Shown here piece after piece: positions 8,368 to 16,624 of a stretch of 64,000 nucleotides of DNA. This DNA is from Rhizobium croatiense (GTDB lineage Bacteria > Pseudomonadota > Alphaproteobacteria > Rhizobiales > Rhizobiaceae): positions 220,629 through 284,628 of the forward strand of contig NZ_JAILYJ010000008.1 in the NCBI RefSeq assembly GCF_019793465.1, in the 5' to 3' direction. Position 1 is the stretch's first letter, and each line of letters begins with the position of its first letter. The position numbers and the translations under genes were made by a program. The notes beneath the pieces are model-generated. The model saw only the letters and a list, made by a program, of their open reading frames with translations, searched no databases and was not told where the DNA came from.

Positions 8368-9465
8368 ATGGCGGATATCCGGATCGAAAATCTCCGCAAG
8401 GAGTTCGGCAGCTTCGTCGCCGTTCAGGATTCGAGCTTCACCGTCCATGACGGCGAGTTCCTGGCGCTGCTCGGGCCTTCCGGCTGCGGCAAGACGACGA
8501 CGCTTCGCATGATCGCCGGCCTCGAGTTGCCGAGCAGTGGCAAGATCTATCTCGACGGCGAGGACGTCACCTTCAACCGCGCCAGCGCCCGCGACATCGC
8601 CTTCGTCTTCCAACTCTTCGCGCTCTATCCGCATATGAACGTGCGTAGGAATATCGGCTTCCCGCTGCTGTCGCAGGGCATGCCCAAGGCCGAAATCCGT
8701 CAGCGCGTGGAAGAGACCGCGCGCCTGTTGCAGATCGACCATATTCTCAACCGCTCGGTCTCGGGGCTTGCCGGCGGCGACCGGCAGCGCGTGGCGCTCG
8801 GCCGCGCCATCGTCCGGCGTCCGAAGTGCTTCCTGATGGACGAGCCGCTCGGCACGCTCGACGCCGAGTTCCGCGAGATCATGGTCCACGAGCTGCGCGA
8901 ACTGCACAACCGCATCCACGCCACCACCGTCTACGTCACCCACGACCAGCACGAGGCGATGGCGATGGCCGACAAGATTGCCGTCATGAACCATGGCATC
9001 ATCGAGCAGTTCGGCACACCGCAGGAAATCTACGCCAAGCCGGCGACCATGCATGTCGCCGATTTCATCGGTTCGCCGCCGATGAACTTCATGCGCTTCA
9101 CCTCGGGCCTGAAGAGTGGCGACCGCTCCATCCTGCTCGACGGCGTCGATGTCGCCGTTCCCGAGATCCACCAGGATATGGCCGAAAGCGAGCTGGCGCT
9201 CGGCGTGCGGCCGGAGCATATCCGCTTCAGCGATGCCTCGGCGCTTCGCGGCGCCGTCTATGGCAGCGAATATCTCGGCACCAACCAGGTCGTGGCCGTG
9301 GAAACCCAGGGCGGCCTGATTAAGGCCCGCGTTCCCGCCAATCGCAGCTTCCGGATCGGCGAGACCGTCGGCCTCGAATTCAACCCGGCTAAACTCGCGC
9401 TCTTCGACTGCACGTCGGGCCGCGCGGTGCCTTCCCAGCTCTATCAGGAGACCCGGCATGGCTGA
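8368..9465 (+). CDS. ABC transporter ATPase 1, with non-canonical signature motif
   Basis: The 365-residue ATPase belongs to the MalK/UgpC group, with an N-terminal nucleotide-binding domain and a C-terminal TOBE region. Walker A is GPSGCGKT (36-43), the Q-loop is [10 protein letters not shown], Walker B is CFLMDEP (154-160) and the H-loop is YVTHDQ (His192). The signature, normally LSGGQ, reads LAGGD (134-138, in [14 protein letters not shown]), and the D-loop region is GTLDAEF instead of SSLDAKL. ATPase 2 has a standard LSGGE. The two probably form a heterodimer in which one composite ATP site is weaker; that is inference. It overlaps ATPase 2 by eight bases. Confidence 0.92.
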   Translation: MADIRIENLRKEFGSFVAVQDSSFTVHDGEFLALLGPSGCGKTTTLRMIAGLELPSSGKIYLDGEDVTFNRASARDIAFVFQLFALYPHMNVRRNIGFPLLSQGMPKAEIRQRVEETARLLQIDHILNRSVSGLAGGDRQRVALGRAIVRRPKCFLMDEPLGTLDAEFREIMVHELRELHNRIHATTVYVTHDQHEAMAMADKIAVMNHGIIEQFGTPQEIYAKPATMHVADFIGSPPMNFMRFTSGLKSGDRSILLDGVDVAVPEIHQDMAESELALGVRPEHIRFSDASALRGAVYGSEYLGTNQVVAVETQGGLIKARVPANRSFRIGETVGLEFNPAKLALFDCTSGRAVPSQLYQETRHG

Positions 9466-10465
9466 TGTCGTCCTAAGAAACCTTACCAAGCGCTTTGGCG
9501 ACACCCAGGCTCTGGCCGATCTCGATCTTTCGATCCGCGATGGCGAGTTCGTCGTGCTGCTCGGTCCCACAGGCGCCGGCAAGACCACGACGCTGCGGCT
9601 GATCGCCGGCCTCGAAAGGCCCGATAGTGGCCGCATCGAGATCGGCGGCCGCAATGTCGCCGCCGAGGCGCCCGCCGAGCGCGACGTCGCCTTCGTCTTC
9701 CAGCAATATTCGCTCTATCCGCATATGACGGTTTACGAGAACCTCGCCTTCCCGCTGAAGGCGCCGATCCGCAAGCTGAGTGCGGCGGAGATCGACCGGC
9801 GCGTCCGCGAAGTCGCGCGCATGGTCCGGATCGATCACAAGCTGGAGAACCGCTCGACTAGGCTCTCTGGCGGCGAGATGCAGCGTGTCGCCATCGGCCG
9901 GGCGCTGGTGCGCCGGCCGGCGATCTATCTGATGGACGAGCCGCTCTCCTCGCTCGACGCCAAGCTGCGCGCCGAACTGCGCTTGGAGCTGAAGCGCATC
10001 CAGAAGGAGCTGGTCTCGACGCTGCTCTATGTCACCCACGACCAGGTGGAAGCCATGACCATGGCCGACCGCATCGGCATCGTCGCCGAGGGGCGGCTGA
10101 TGCAGGTGGGAACGCCGCGCGAGATCTACGGCAATCCCGCCAACCTGCATGTCGCCGCCCGCCTCGGCCAGCCGCACATAAACCTTCTGCCGGCGGACCT
10201 CTTGCCCGGCGGCCAGCCGCCGGCCGGCACGAAGACCGTCGGCGCCCGCACCGAACATCTCGACATCATTGTCGGCAAGGATGCCAATGCCGAGATCGAC
10301 TGGATCGAACATTTGGGCGACCAGAACCATCTGCACATCAGGGCCGGCAATCACAAGCTCGTCACACTTGCGGATCCATATCTGGCGATCGCGCCGGGCG
10401 ACCGGATCAGCTTGACGCTACGCGATCCGCTTTATTTCGATGCGGCTGGACAGCGCCTTTCCTGA
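9458..10465 (+). CDS. ABC transporter ATPase 2 (MalK/UgpC-like)
   Basis: This 335-residue subunit has all canonical motifs: Walker A GPTGAGKT, Q-loop FVFQQYSLYPHMTV, signature LSGGEMQRVAIGRA, Walker B IYLMDEP followed by LSSLDAKLRAEL, and H-loop VTHDQVEAMTMADRI. A shortened TOBE-like region fills the C-terminus. It would couple ATP hydrolysis to substrate import together with ATPase 1 and the two permeases. Only 51 bases separate it from the dihydroxyacetone kinase gene, with no terminator visible between, so transport and phosphorylation are probably on one transcript. Confidence 0.93.
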   Translation: MADVVLRNLTKRFGDTQALADLDLSIRDGEFVVLLGPTGAGKTTTLRLIAGLERPDSGRIEIGGRNVAAEAPAERDVAFVFQQYSLYPHMTVYENLAFPLKAPIRKLSAAEIDRRVREVARMVRIDHKLENRSTRLSGGEMQRVAIGRALVRRPAIYLMDEPLSSLDAKLRAELRLELKRIQKELVSTLLYVTHDQVEAMTMADRIGIVAEGRLMQVGTPREIYGNPANLHVAARLGQPHINLLPADLLPGGQPPAGTKTVGARTEHLDIIVGKDANAEIDWIEHLGDQNHLHIRAGNHKLVTLADPYLAIAPGDRISLTLRDPLYFDAAGQRLS

Positions 10466-10516
10466 CCGACAAACAGGCATGACGATGGCATGAAAAACAA
10501 AGACGGGTCTCAATCG

Positions 10517-12157
10517 ATGAAACACTTCTTCAACCGCAGGGAAAACATCGTCACCGAAGCTCTGGATGGTCTGCTTCTGACGAGCAGCAACGATCGTCTC
10601 GCCCGCCTCGACAGCTTCCCCGATATCAAGGTGATCCTGCGCGCGGATTGGGACAAGTCGAAGGTGGCGATCATCTCGGGCGGCGGCGCAGGCCATGAGC
10701 CCTCCCATGCCGGCTTCGTCGGCAAGGGCATGCTGACGGCGGCGGTATCCGGCGAAATCTTCGCCTCGCCAAGCGTCGACGCCGTACTGACGGCGATCCG
10801 CGCCGTGACCGGCCCGAAGGGCGCCCTGCTGATCGTCAAGAACTACACCGGCGACCGCCTGAATTTCGGTCTAGCTGCCGAAAGGGCGCGCGCCGAGGGC
10901 TTCGATGTCGAGATGGTCATCGTTGCCGACGACATCGCCATTCCCGGTATCAACCAGCCGCGCGGCGTCGCCGGCACGCTGTTCGTTCATAAGATATCGG
11001 GCTACCACGCCGAAAGGGGCGACGACCTGAAGACGGTCGCGGCCCATGCCGCAGCTGCTGCCGGCGACATCGTCTCGCTCGGCATGTCACTCTCCACCTG
11101 CAGCGTGCCTGGCCAGGTGCATGAGGACCGCCTCGGCAGGAACGAAGGCGAACTCGGCCTCGGCATACACGGTGAGCCTGGCGTCGAGCGCATCACGCTG
11201 CAGCCGGTTGCAGATATCGTCGCCACCATGGTGGCGCGCCTGTCGCCTGCGCTGCGCGAGGCGGAAAGCCATGCCCTCCTCATCAACAATCTCGGCGCGG
11301 TGCCGCCGCTCGAAATGGCTGTGATTGCCAATGCCGTGCTGTCGTCGCCGCTTGGCCGCTGCGTCCGGCTGACCATCGGGCCGGGGCCGATGATGACCGC
11401 GCTCAACATGAACGGCTTCTCGCTGTCGCTGATTCGGCTGGATGACGCTCGCGATGCGGCGCTGATGGCGGCGGTCGAGCCGCATGCCTGGATGCCGGCA
11501 GTCGAACGCCACCAGATCCGGATCATCGCCGCACCGAGGACGGCGGCCGGCTTGAACGGCCCAGCTGCGGCCGGGGAGAACGCCCGCATCCGCCGCCTAA
11601 TCACGGCGCTCTGCGAGCATCTTATCTCTCGGGAAAGCGAACTCAACCGGCTGGACGGCCGCGTCGGCGACGGTGACACCGGCTCGACGGTGGCGTCAGG
11701 CGCCCGCAGCGTGCTTGCTCGCCTCGACACGCTGCCGCTCGACCGGCCGGCGGCAACACTTGCCTCGCTCGGCGATATCCTTGGCGCCAGCATGGGCGGA
11801 TCGAGCGGCGTGCTGCTGTCGATCTTCTTCACCGCCGCGGCAAAGGCCATGGCCGACAGAGCCGATATATCGGCAGCCCTCCTTGCCGGGCTGGACAGGA
11901 TGACATTCTATGGCGGAGCCGCAGTCGGCGACCGGACGATGGTCGATGCGCTGTCGCCTGCCCTGCAGGCGCTCGCCTCCGGCGATGTCGCCGCGGCGGC
12001 CAGGGCTGCGGCAGCGGGTGCGGAGTCGACCAAGGCGATGACGAAGGCCGGCGCCGGACGCGCCTCCTATGTCGGTGAAAGAGATCTGGTGGGCGTTGCC
12101 GATCCCGGTGCCGTCGCGGTTGCCGGCGCATTCGGCGTGGTGGCAAGCCTCGCCTGA
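10517..12157 (+). CDS. Dihydroxyacetone kinase, fused DhaK-DhaL
   Basis: The 546-residue protein joins a DhaK domain (residues 1 to about 330) to a DhaL domain (about 360-546). DhaK features are SGGGAGHEP near residue 54-62 and His218 in GIHGEPG, the residue that binds the ketone carbonyl covalently. DhaL features are the Mg-ADP-binding acidic cluster VGDGDTG and GGSSGVL. Fused enzymes of this form are usually ATP-dependent, unlike the PTS-linked three-subunit enzyme, but free DhaL and DhaM genes follow directly, so either mode is possible. I start at MKHFFN to match DhaK N-termini; an ATG nine codons upstream (10490) has no better ribosome site. Confidence 0.88.
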   Translation: MKHFFNRRENIVTEALDGLLLTSSNDRLARLDSFPDIKVILRADWDKSKVAIISGGGAGHEPSHAGFVGKGMLTAAVSGEIFASPSVDAVLTAIRAVTGPKGALLIVKNYTGDRLNFGLAAERARAEGFDVEMVIVADDIAIPGINQPRGVAGTLFVHKISGYHAERGDDLKTVAAHAAAAAGDIVSLGMSLSTCSVPGQVHEDRLGRNEGELGLGIHGEPGVERITLQPVADIVATMVARLSPALREAESHALLINNLGAVPPLEMAVIANAVLSSPLGRCVRLTIGPGPMMTALNMNGFSLSLIRLDDARDAALMAAVEPHAWMPAVERHQIRIIAAPRTAAGLNGPAAAGENARIRRLITALCEHLISRESELNRLDGRVGDGDTGSTVASGARSVLARLDTLPLDRPAATLASLGDILGASMGGSSGVLLSIFFTAAAKAMADRADISAALLAGLDRMTFYGGAAVGDRTMVDALSPALQALASGDVAAAARAAAAGAESTKAMTKAGAGRASYVGERDLVGVADPGAVAVAGAFGVVASLA

Positions 12158-12192
12158 CCAGAGTAAGGTTTGAGAGCCGCGCGGGAGATGCG

Positions 12193-12825
12193 ATGGCAGG
12201 GAGGATGGCAGTGCAGGCGGAACCGATGCTTGTTGCGGGATTGATCGAGGTGTGCCGCGCGACGATCGCGGAAAACACCGATCACCTTTGCGCGCTCGAT
12301 CGTGCCATCGGCGATGGCGATCACGGAACCAACATGCGGCGCGGCTGCGAGGCGGTGAGCGCCGAAGGCGAAAGCCTGTCCAGCCTGCCCTTCGCTGACG
12401 CCGTGGAAAAGATCGGCCTGACGCTTGTGATGAATGTCGGCGGCGCGGCCGGCCCGCTCTACGGCACACTGCTGATGGAGATCGGCCGTGAGCTTCGCAA
12501 AAGCGAGGAAATGGCCGATTTTTCGCTGGTGCTGAAACAGGCGATCGATGCCGTCGCAAGGCGCGGCCGCGCGCATGCCGGCGACAAGACGCTGCTCGAC
12601 GTGCTCTATCCTGTGCATGCCGCGTTGGAGAATCGCTCTCCACTCGGTGACATCGCCCGCAAGGCCGAACGCTCCGCCACCCGCACCGCCGACATGAAGG
12701 CAATGCGCGGGCGCGCGGCCTATCTCGGCGACCGTTCGATCGGCCATGTCGATCCCGGCGCGTCGAGCTGCGCGCTGCTAACGACGGCGATCTGCCGCTA
12801 TCTCGGGGAGCACCGTCCGGAATGA
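12193..12825 (+). CDS. dhaL: Dihydroxyacetone kinase subunit DhaL
   Basis: The 210-residue ADP-binding subunit has the Mg-binding signature AIGDGDHGTNMRRG and the glycine-rich VGGAAGPLYG, with the C-terminal RGRAAYLGDRSIGHVDPGA. In the PTS-dependent enzyme, DhaL holds a permanently bound ADP that is rephosphorylated by DhaM and passes phosphate to the ketone on DhaK. GGGAG lies six bases before this ATG. A second ATG four codons in touches its own GGGAGG and is too close. The stop overlaps the DhaM start. It is a second DhaL beside the fused copy upstream. Confidence 0.93.
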   Translation: MAGRMAVQAEPMLVAGLIEVCRATIAENTDHLCALDRAIGDGDHGTNMRRGCEAVSAEGESLSSLPFADAVEKIGLTLVMNVGGAAGPLYGTLLMEIGRELRKSEEMADFSLVLKQAIDAVARRGRAHAGDKTLLDVLYPVHAALENRSPLGDIARKAERSATRTADMKAMRGRAAYLGDRSIGHVDPGASSCALLTTAICRYLGEHRPE

Positions 12826-13220
12826 ATGGAAAGACCGCAAATGTGGGTATCGTCATCGTCTCCCACTCGCCGCTGGTGGCAAGGGGTATCGCCGACATGG
12901 TGCGGCAGATGGTCGGCGACAGCGTGCCGCTCTCCTGGTCGGGCGGCAACATCCATGGCGAGCTTGGGACCAATGCCGGCGGCATCCTAAGAGCGATCGA
13001 GGCCGCCTGGTCCGATGCCGGCGTCGCCGTCTTTGTCGATCTCGGCGGCGCCGAAACCAACAGCGAGATGGCGATCGAAATGCTGGGGCTTCCCCGCTCG
13101 GGCCTCGTCTCCATCTGCAACGCGCCGCTGGTCGAGGGAGCCGTCATCGCTGCCGCCGAAGCGTCGGGTGGCGCGTCCCTGGCCAAGGTCGTCGCTACAG
13201 CCGAGGAACTGTCCCCCTGA
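12822..13220 (+). CDS. dhaM: PTS-dependent dihydroxyacetone kinase phosphotransferase subunit DhaM (EIIA-Man type)
   Basis: This 132-residue protein is a free-standing DhaM domain. Its phospho-acceptor is His15 in VIVSHSPLVARGIADM. GGNIHGELGTNAGGI and VFVDLGGAETNSEMA follow the mannose-type EIIA fold. It takes phosphate from HPr and rephosphorylates ADP on DhaL. In E. coli DhaM is a longer protein carrying HPr and enzyme I-like domains; here these are separate genes directly downstream. The start overlaps the dhaL stop by four bases and the stop overlaps the HPr start by one base, so translational coupling is likely. Confidence 0.93.
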   Translation: MNGKTANVGIVIVSHSPLVARGIADMVRQMVGDSVPLSWSGGNIHGELGTNAGGILRAIEAAWSDAGVAVFVDLGGAETNSEMAIEMLGLPRSGLVSICNAPLVEGAVIAAAEASGGASLAKVVATAEELSP

Positions 13221-13576
13221 TGACCAGCGGATTGCGAATAGAAAAACAGGAGCCCGAGCCATTGCCCGAGCCATTTAAGGTGAACTGCCAGACGGAGGTG
13301 GAGGTCAAGCACGGCGTCGGGCTGCATGCTCGCCCGTCCGTCACCTTCACGCGGCTTGCCAAATCCTTCCCCTGTTCGATCGAGATCGCGGTCAACGGCA
13401 GCGATGTCTGGCTGAACGGCAAGAGCATCATCAAGATCATGGGTGCGAGGATCCGCAAAGGATCGATCCTCCGGATCCGCGCCGACGGCATCCTCGCCGA
13501 AGAGGCGATCCGCGCGCTGAAGGAACTCATCGAGCGCAACTTCGATGAGGAAAAGAAACATGGCCGAACCGCTTAA
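13220..13576 (+). CDS. HPr-like phosphocarrier protein of the Dha phosphorelay
   Basis: The 118-residue protein has an HPr domain with the active His36 in GLHARPSVTF and a counterpart of the regulatory serine at Ser69 in NGKSIIKIMGARI. An extra N-terminus of about 28 residues, rich in Glu and Pro (EKQEPEPLPEPF), precedes the domain and is longer than usual for HPr. It should shuttle phosphate from the enzyme I encoded next to DhaM. Alphaproteobacteria normally keep a nitrogen-type PTS elsewhere in the genome, so this HPr looks dedicated to the kinase. The start shares one base with the dhaM stop. Confidence 0.9.
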   Translation: MTSGLRIEKQEPEPLPEPFKVNCQTEVEVKHGVGLHARPSVTFTRLAKSFPCSIEIAVNGSDVWLNGKSIIKIMGARIRKGSILRIRADGILAEEAIRALKELIERNFDEEKKHGRTA

Positions 13577-15161
13577 GCTGAAAGCAAAGAGCGCATCCCC
13601 GGGCATCGCATCCGGCCCGGCCTTTCTCGCGGAGGAGCCGCAGGCGCCTTCCGCTGCCGAACGGCCGGACGCTGCCGCACCCGGAACCATTGGCGGATTC
13701 GGCGCACTGGAAAAGGCGATCGATATCTCGATCGGCGAACTCGAACACCTTGCCGAGGGTGCCGACGCCGAAAGCCGCGATATCATCGATTTCCAGATCG
13801 AGGTGTTGCGCGATCCGACGATCGCGGAGGCGACGGGCGCACGCATGCAGGGCGACGAAAACGTCGTCTTCGCCTGGGTCGCCACCCTGGACGCCTATAT
13901 CGGCGAACTCGAAGCGGCCGACGAGGAGCAGATGCGGGCGCGCGCAGTCGATATTCTCGACATCAAGAACCGCGTGCTCGGCGCGCTCGCAGGCACCCCG
14001 ATCGCCGATTTCCCGCCCGGCTCGGTCTTCGTCGGCAAGGACATGGAGCCCAGCCGCTTTCTCGCCCACGACTGGTCCAAAGGCGGCGGCATCGCGCTGT
14101 TTGCAGGCAGCACCGCCGGCCACGTCGCCCTGCTCGCCCGGACGAAATCCGTGCCGATGGTGGTCGGCACTGGCCGCTTTTCGGCCGCAGACGGAGACCC
14201 TGTCAGCGTGGATGGCAACGCCGGTGCGGTCATCCTGAAGGCAGGCGGTATGCTGATCCCGCCGCTGGCACCTGCACAAGCACCTACCGGCGAAATGCAA
14301 ATCGCCAGCGGCGAGCTGCGCACGGCGGACGGCGTGCCGATCCTGCTCTCCATCAACATCAACGATCCCGCCGAGATCGATGCGCTCGATCCGGCAACGG
14401 CAGGCGTCGGCCTGATGCGCTCGGAATTTTCAGTCACCTCGATCGCCGATGCCGCCAATGAGGAACGGCAGCTGGCGATCTATCGCCGGGTGCTGGAGCA
14501 AGCGGGCGACAGGCCAGTAACGATCCGCATGCTCGATATCGGCGGCGACAAGCCGCTCGCCGGCCTCGAAGATCTGCCGGCTCTCTCCCCAGGCCCGCGC
14601 GGCATCCGACTGCTGCTTGCCCGGCCGGAAATCGCCCGCGTCCAGGCCCGCGCCCTGCTGCGCGCCGCCGTCTTCGGCAGGCTTTCGGTGATGCTGCCGA
14701 TGGTGACCTTTCCCGACGAGATCGACAGGATGCGCGAGCTGTTCCGCGAGGAAGCCGAAAAGCTCGGCCGCCGCGCCCTGCTGCACCGGATGCCGCCGAT
14801 CGGCATGATGGTCGAGGTGCCGGCAGCCGCATTGATGCTCGACACTTTTGGATCTGCCGCGTTCTTCTCGTTCGGAACCAACGATCTCGCGCAATATCTC
14901 GCCGCATGGACCCGCGACGACATTGATGCCGATGCCGGCAAGGCGGCACCCGCCGTGCTCCGACTGATTGCCCAGGCGGTGAAGCTGACCGTCGGCAAGC
15001 CCGTCAGCATCTGCGGCGACATGGCCGGCAATCCGAGCTATCTGCCCGGACTGCTCGCCGCCGGTCTCAGGCATTTTTCCGTGGCGCCGGCCGGGCGTCA
15101 CGCGATAAGATCGGCGATCATCGGGCTCAACGCCGATGGCACAAGGGCAGCCGGAGAGTAG
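13560..15161 (+). CDS. PTS enzyme I (PEP-protein phosphotransferase) of the Dha phosphorelay
   Basis: This 533-residue enzyme I has the swivelling phospho-histidine domain with His188 in GSTAGHVALLARTKSVPMV, and the PEP-binding barrel with RMLDIGGDKP, PGPRGIRLLLARPE, MLPMVTFPDE, MVEVPAAALM, FFSFGTNDLAQY and the catalytic cysteine in SICGDMAG. It transfers phosphate from PEP to HPr. There is no GAF domain, unlike nitrogen-type PtsP, so it is closer to a sugar-type enzyme I. The chosen ATG has AGGAAA upstream and lies within the 3' end of the HPr gene (17-base overlap); an ATG five codons earlier is also possible. Confidence 0.92.
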   Translation: MAEPLKLKAKSASPGIASGPAFLAEEPQAPSAAERPDAAAPGTIGGFGALEKAIDISIGELEHLAEGADAESRDIIDFQIEVLRDPTIAEATGARMQGDENVVFAWVATLDAYIGELEAADEEQMRARAVDILDIKNRVLGALAGTPIADFPPGSVFVGKDMEPSRFLAHDWSKGGGIALFAGSTAGHVALLARTKSVPMVVGTGRFSAADGDPVSVDGNAGAVILKAGGMLIPPLAPAQAPTGEMQIASGELRTADGVPILLSININDPAEIDALDPATAGVGLMRSEFSVTSIADAANEERQLAIYRRVLEQAGDRPVTIRMLDIGGDKPLAGLEDLPALSPGPRGIRLLLARPEIARVQARALLRAAVFGRLSVMLPMVTFPDEIDRMRELFREEAEKLGRRALLHRMPPIGMMVEVPAAALMLDTFGSAAFFSFGTNDLAQYLAAWTRDDIDADAGKAAPAVLRLIAQAVKLTVGKPVSICGDMAGNPSYLPGLLAAGLRHFSVAPAGRHAIRSAIIGLNADGTRAAGE

Positions 15162-15162
15162 G

Positions 15163-15570
15163 ATGGCGCGCGAAGACACCGAAGACGCCATAATTGCCTA
15201 CAAGTCCATTCTAGCGCAGATCATCGACAACAGGCCGTCGGGCACGCGCCAGCGCCTGGCAACGGCACTTGGAAAACACCGAAGCTTCGTCACCCAGATC
15301 ACCAGCCCGACCTATGCGACGCCGCTGCCGGCGCGCCATCTCGCGACGATCGTCCGCGTCTGCCATTTCAGCGCCACTGAGGAGGAACGCTTCCTCGAAG
15401 CCTATCAGGCCGCCCATCCTGGCAAGCTGCCGGATCTCGGCCACTCTGAGAAATTGCGGCACCTGTCGCTGATGGTGCCGGATTTCGGCGACGACAGGAA
15501 AAACCGCCTGCTGGAAGAGGCGATCTCCGATCTGGTGCAGAAGATCGTCGCGATATCGGGTGCGGAATGA
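15163..15570 (+). CDS. Small helix-turn-helix protein of the Dha operon
   Basis: The 135-residue protein begins two bases after the enzyme I stop, with GGAGAG upstream. Residues 26-65 look like a Cro/CI-type helix-turn-helix (GTRQRLATALGKHRSFVTQI, then a loop and PARHLATIVRVCHFS). The rest is acidic and helical with no ligand domain that I can recognise. Its position inside the operon suggests it regulates the operon or senses its phosphorelay; both are inference. I do not recognise a named family. Target sites could be the CTAAACAT repeats upstream of the binding-protein gene. Confidence 0.65.
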   Translation: MAREDTEDAIIAYKSILAQIIDNRPSGTRQRLATALGKHRSFVTQITSPTYATPLPARHLATIVRVCHFSATEEERFLEAYQAAHPGKLPDLGHSEKLRHLSLMVPDFGDDRKNRLLEEAISDLVQKIVAISGAE

Positions 15571-15621
15571 CGAGTGAGACGCTAGACGTAACGTAATGCC
15601 TTTGGCCTTGGGAGGGGCTTG

Positions 15622-16614
15622 ATGAAGAAGTTCATGAACACTGCGGAAACCATGGTCGCCGAAAGCGTCGAAGGCTTCGTGCGCGCCCATGAGACTTTCG
15701 TGATGTTCGGGCCGGAGCGCAGATTCATCCGCCGCCGCCATCTTACATCGGGCAAGGTGGCGCTCATATCAGGTGGCGGCGCCGGCCATGAACCGATGCA
15801 TATCGGCTTCGTCGGCCACGGCATGCTGGACGCCGCCTGTGTCGGCCATATTTTTACCTCGCCGACGCCGAGCCAGATCATTGCCGCCATCGAAGCAGCC
15901 GATACCGGCGCCGGCTGCCTGCTCGTGGTCAAGAATTACGACGGCGATCTGATGAATTTCGAAATGGCCATCGAGATGGCTGGCGAGCGCCACCGCCTCG
16001 ACATGGTCATCGTCAGTGATGATATCGAAACGTCGAGAACAGGCGAAAGCCGAGGCCGTCGCGGCGTCGCCGGAACGCTGATCGTCGAAAAGATCCTGGG
16101 TGCTGCGGCCGAACGCGGCATGCCGCTTGACGAGCTGAAGCAGCTCGGCGAAGGGTTGAACACACGCATCCGCTCGATGGGGGTGGCGTTGAACGGCGTG
16201 ACGGTGCCGCAGACCGAGCGCACGACGTTTGCGCTCGAACCCGGCGAGATGGAAATGGGCGTCGGCATCCACGGCGAGCCCGGCCATGCCAGGCAGCCCT
16301 TCGCCACCGCCGACGCCGTCATCGGCCATCTCTGCAAGACGATCATCAGTGACATCGCCGTGACGCCGGGCGCCCGGGCGCTGCTCTTCGTCAACGGCCT
16401 CGGCGGCACGCCGCCGGCCGAACTTTACCTCGCCTATAACGGCGCCCGCCGCTTCATCGAGGAGAGCGGCATCCCGATCGAGCACTCGCTTGTTGGAACC
16501 TACGTCACTTCCCTCGACATGCAGGGACTGTCCGTTACCCTCGCTTTGCTGACTGACGAGGAGAGCTCGCTCTGGGACGCGCCAGTGGCAACGGCGGCTT
16601 TATGTTGGCCGTGA
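15622..16614 (+). CDS. dhaK: Dihydroxyacetone kinase subunit DhaK
   Basis: This free-standing DhaK has 330 residues, with SGGGAGHEPMH near residue 50-60 and the substrate-binding His217 in GVGIHGEPGHARQPF. NGLGGTPPAELYLAY near the C-terminus is typical. With the separate DhaL, DhaM, HPr and enzyme I upstream it makes a complete PEP-driven kinase converting dihydroxyacetone to dihydroxyacetone phosphate. The ATG has GGGAGGGG four bases upstream; a TTG one codon earlier is also in frame. The 51-base gap from the HTH gene is larger than other junctions in the island. It ends ten bases from a convergent esterase gene. Confidence 0.93.
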   Translation: MKKFMNTAETMVAESVEGFVRAHETFVMFGPERRFIRRRHLTSGKVALISGGGAGHEPMHIGFVGHGMLDAACVGHIFTSPTPSQIIAAIEAADTGAGCLLVVKNYDGDLMNFEMAIEMAGERHRLDMVIVSDDIETSRTGESRGRRGVAGTLIVEKILGAAAERGMPLDELKQLGEGLNTRIRSMGVALNGVTVPQTERTTFALEPGEMEMGVGIHGEPGHARQPFATADAVIGHLCKTIISDIAVTPGARALLFVNGLGGTPPAELYLAYNGARRFIEESGIPIEHSLVGTYVTSLDMQGLSVTLALLTDEESSLWDAPVATAALCWP

Positions 16615-16624
16615 CCGACAGTAT

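Noticed and set aside
7849..9654. 601-codon minus-strand frame over the permease and ABC ATPase genes
   Set aside because: It is antisense to clear ATPase motifs and has no recognisable domain or ribosome site.
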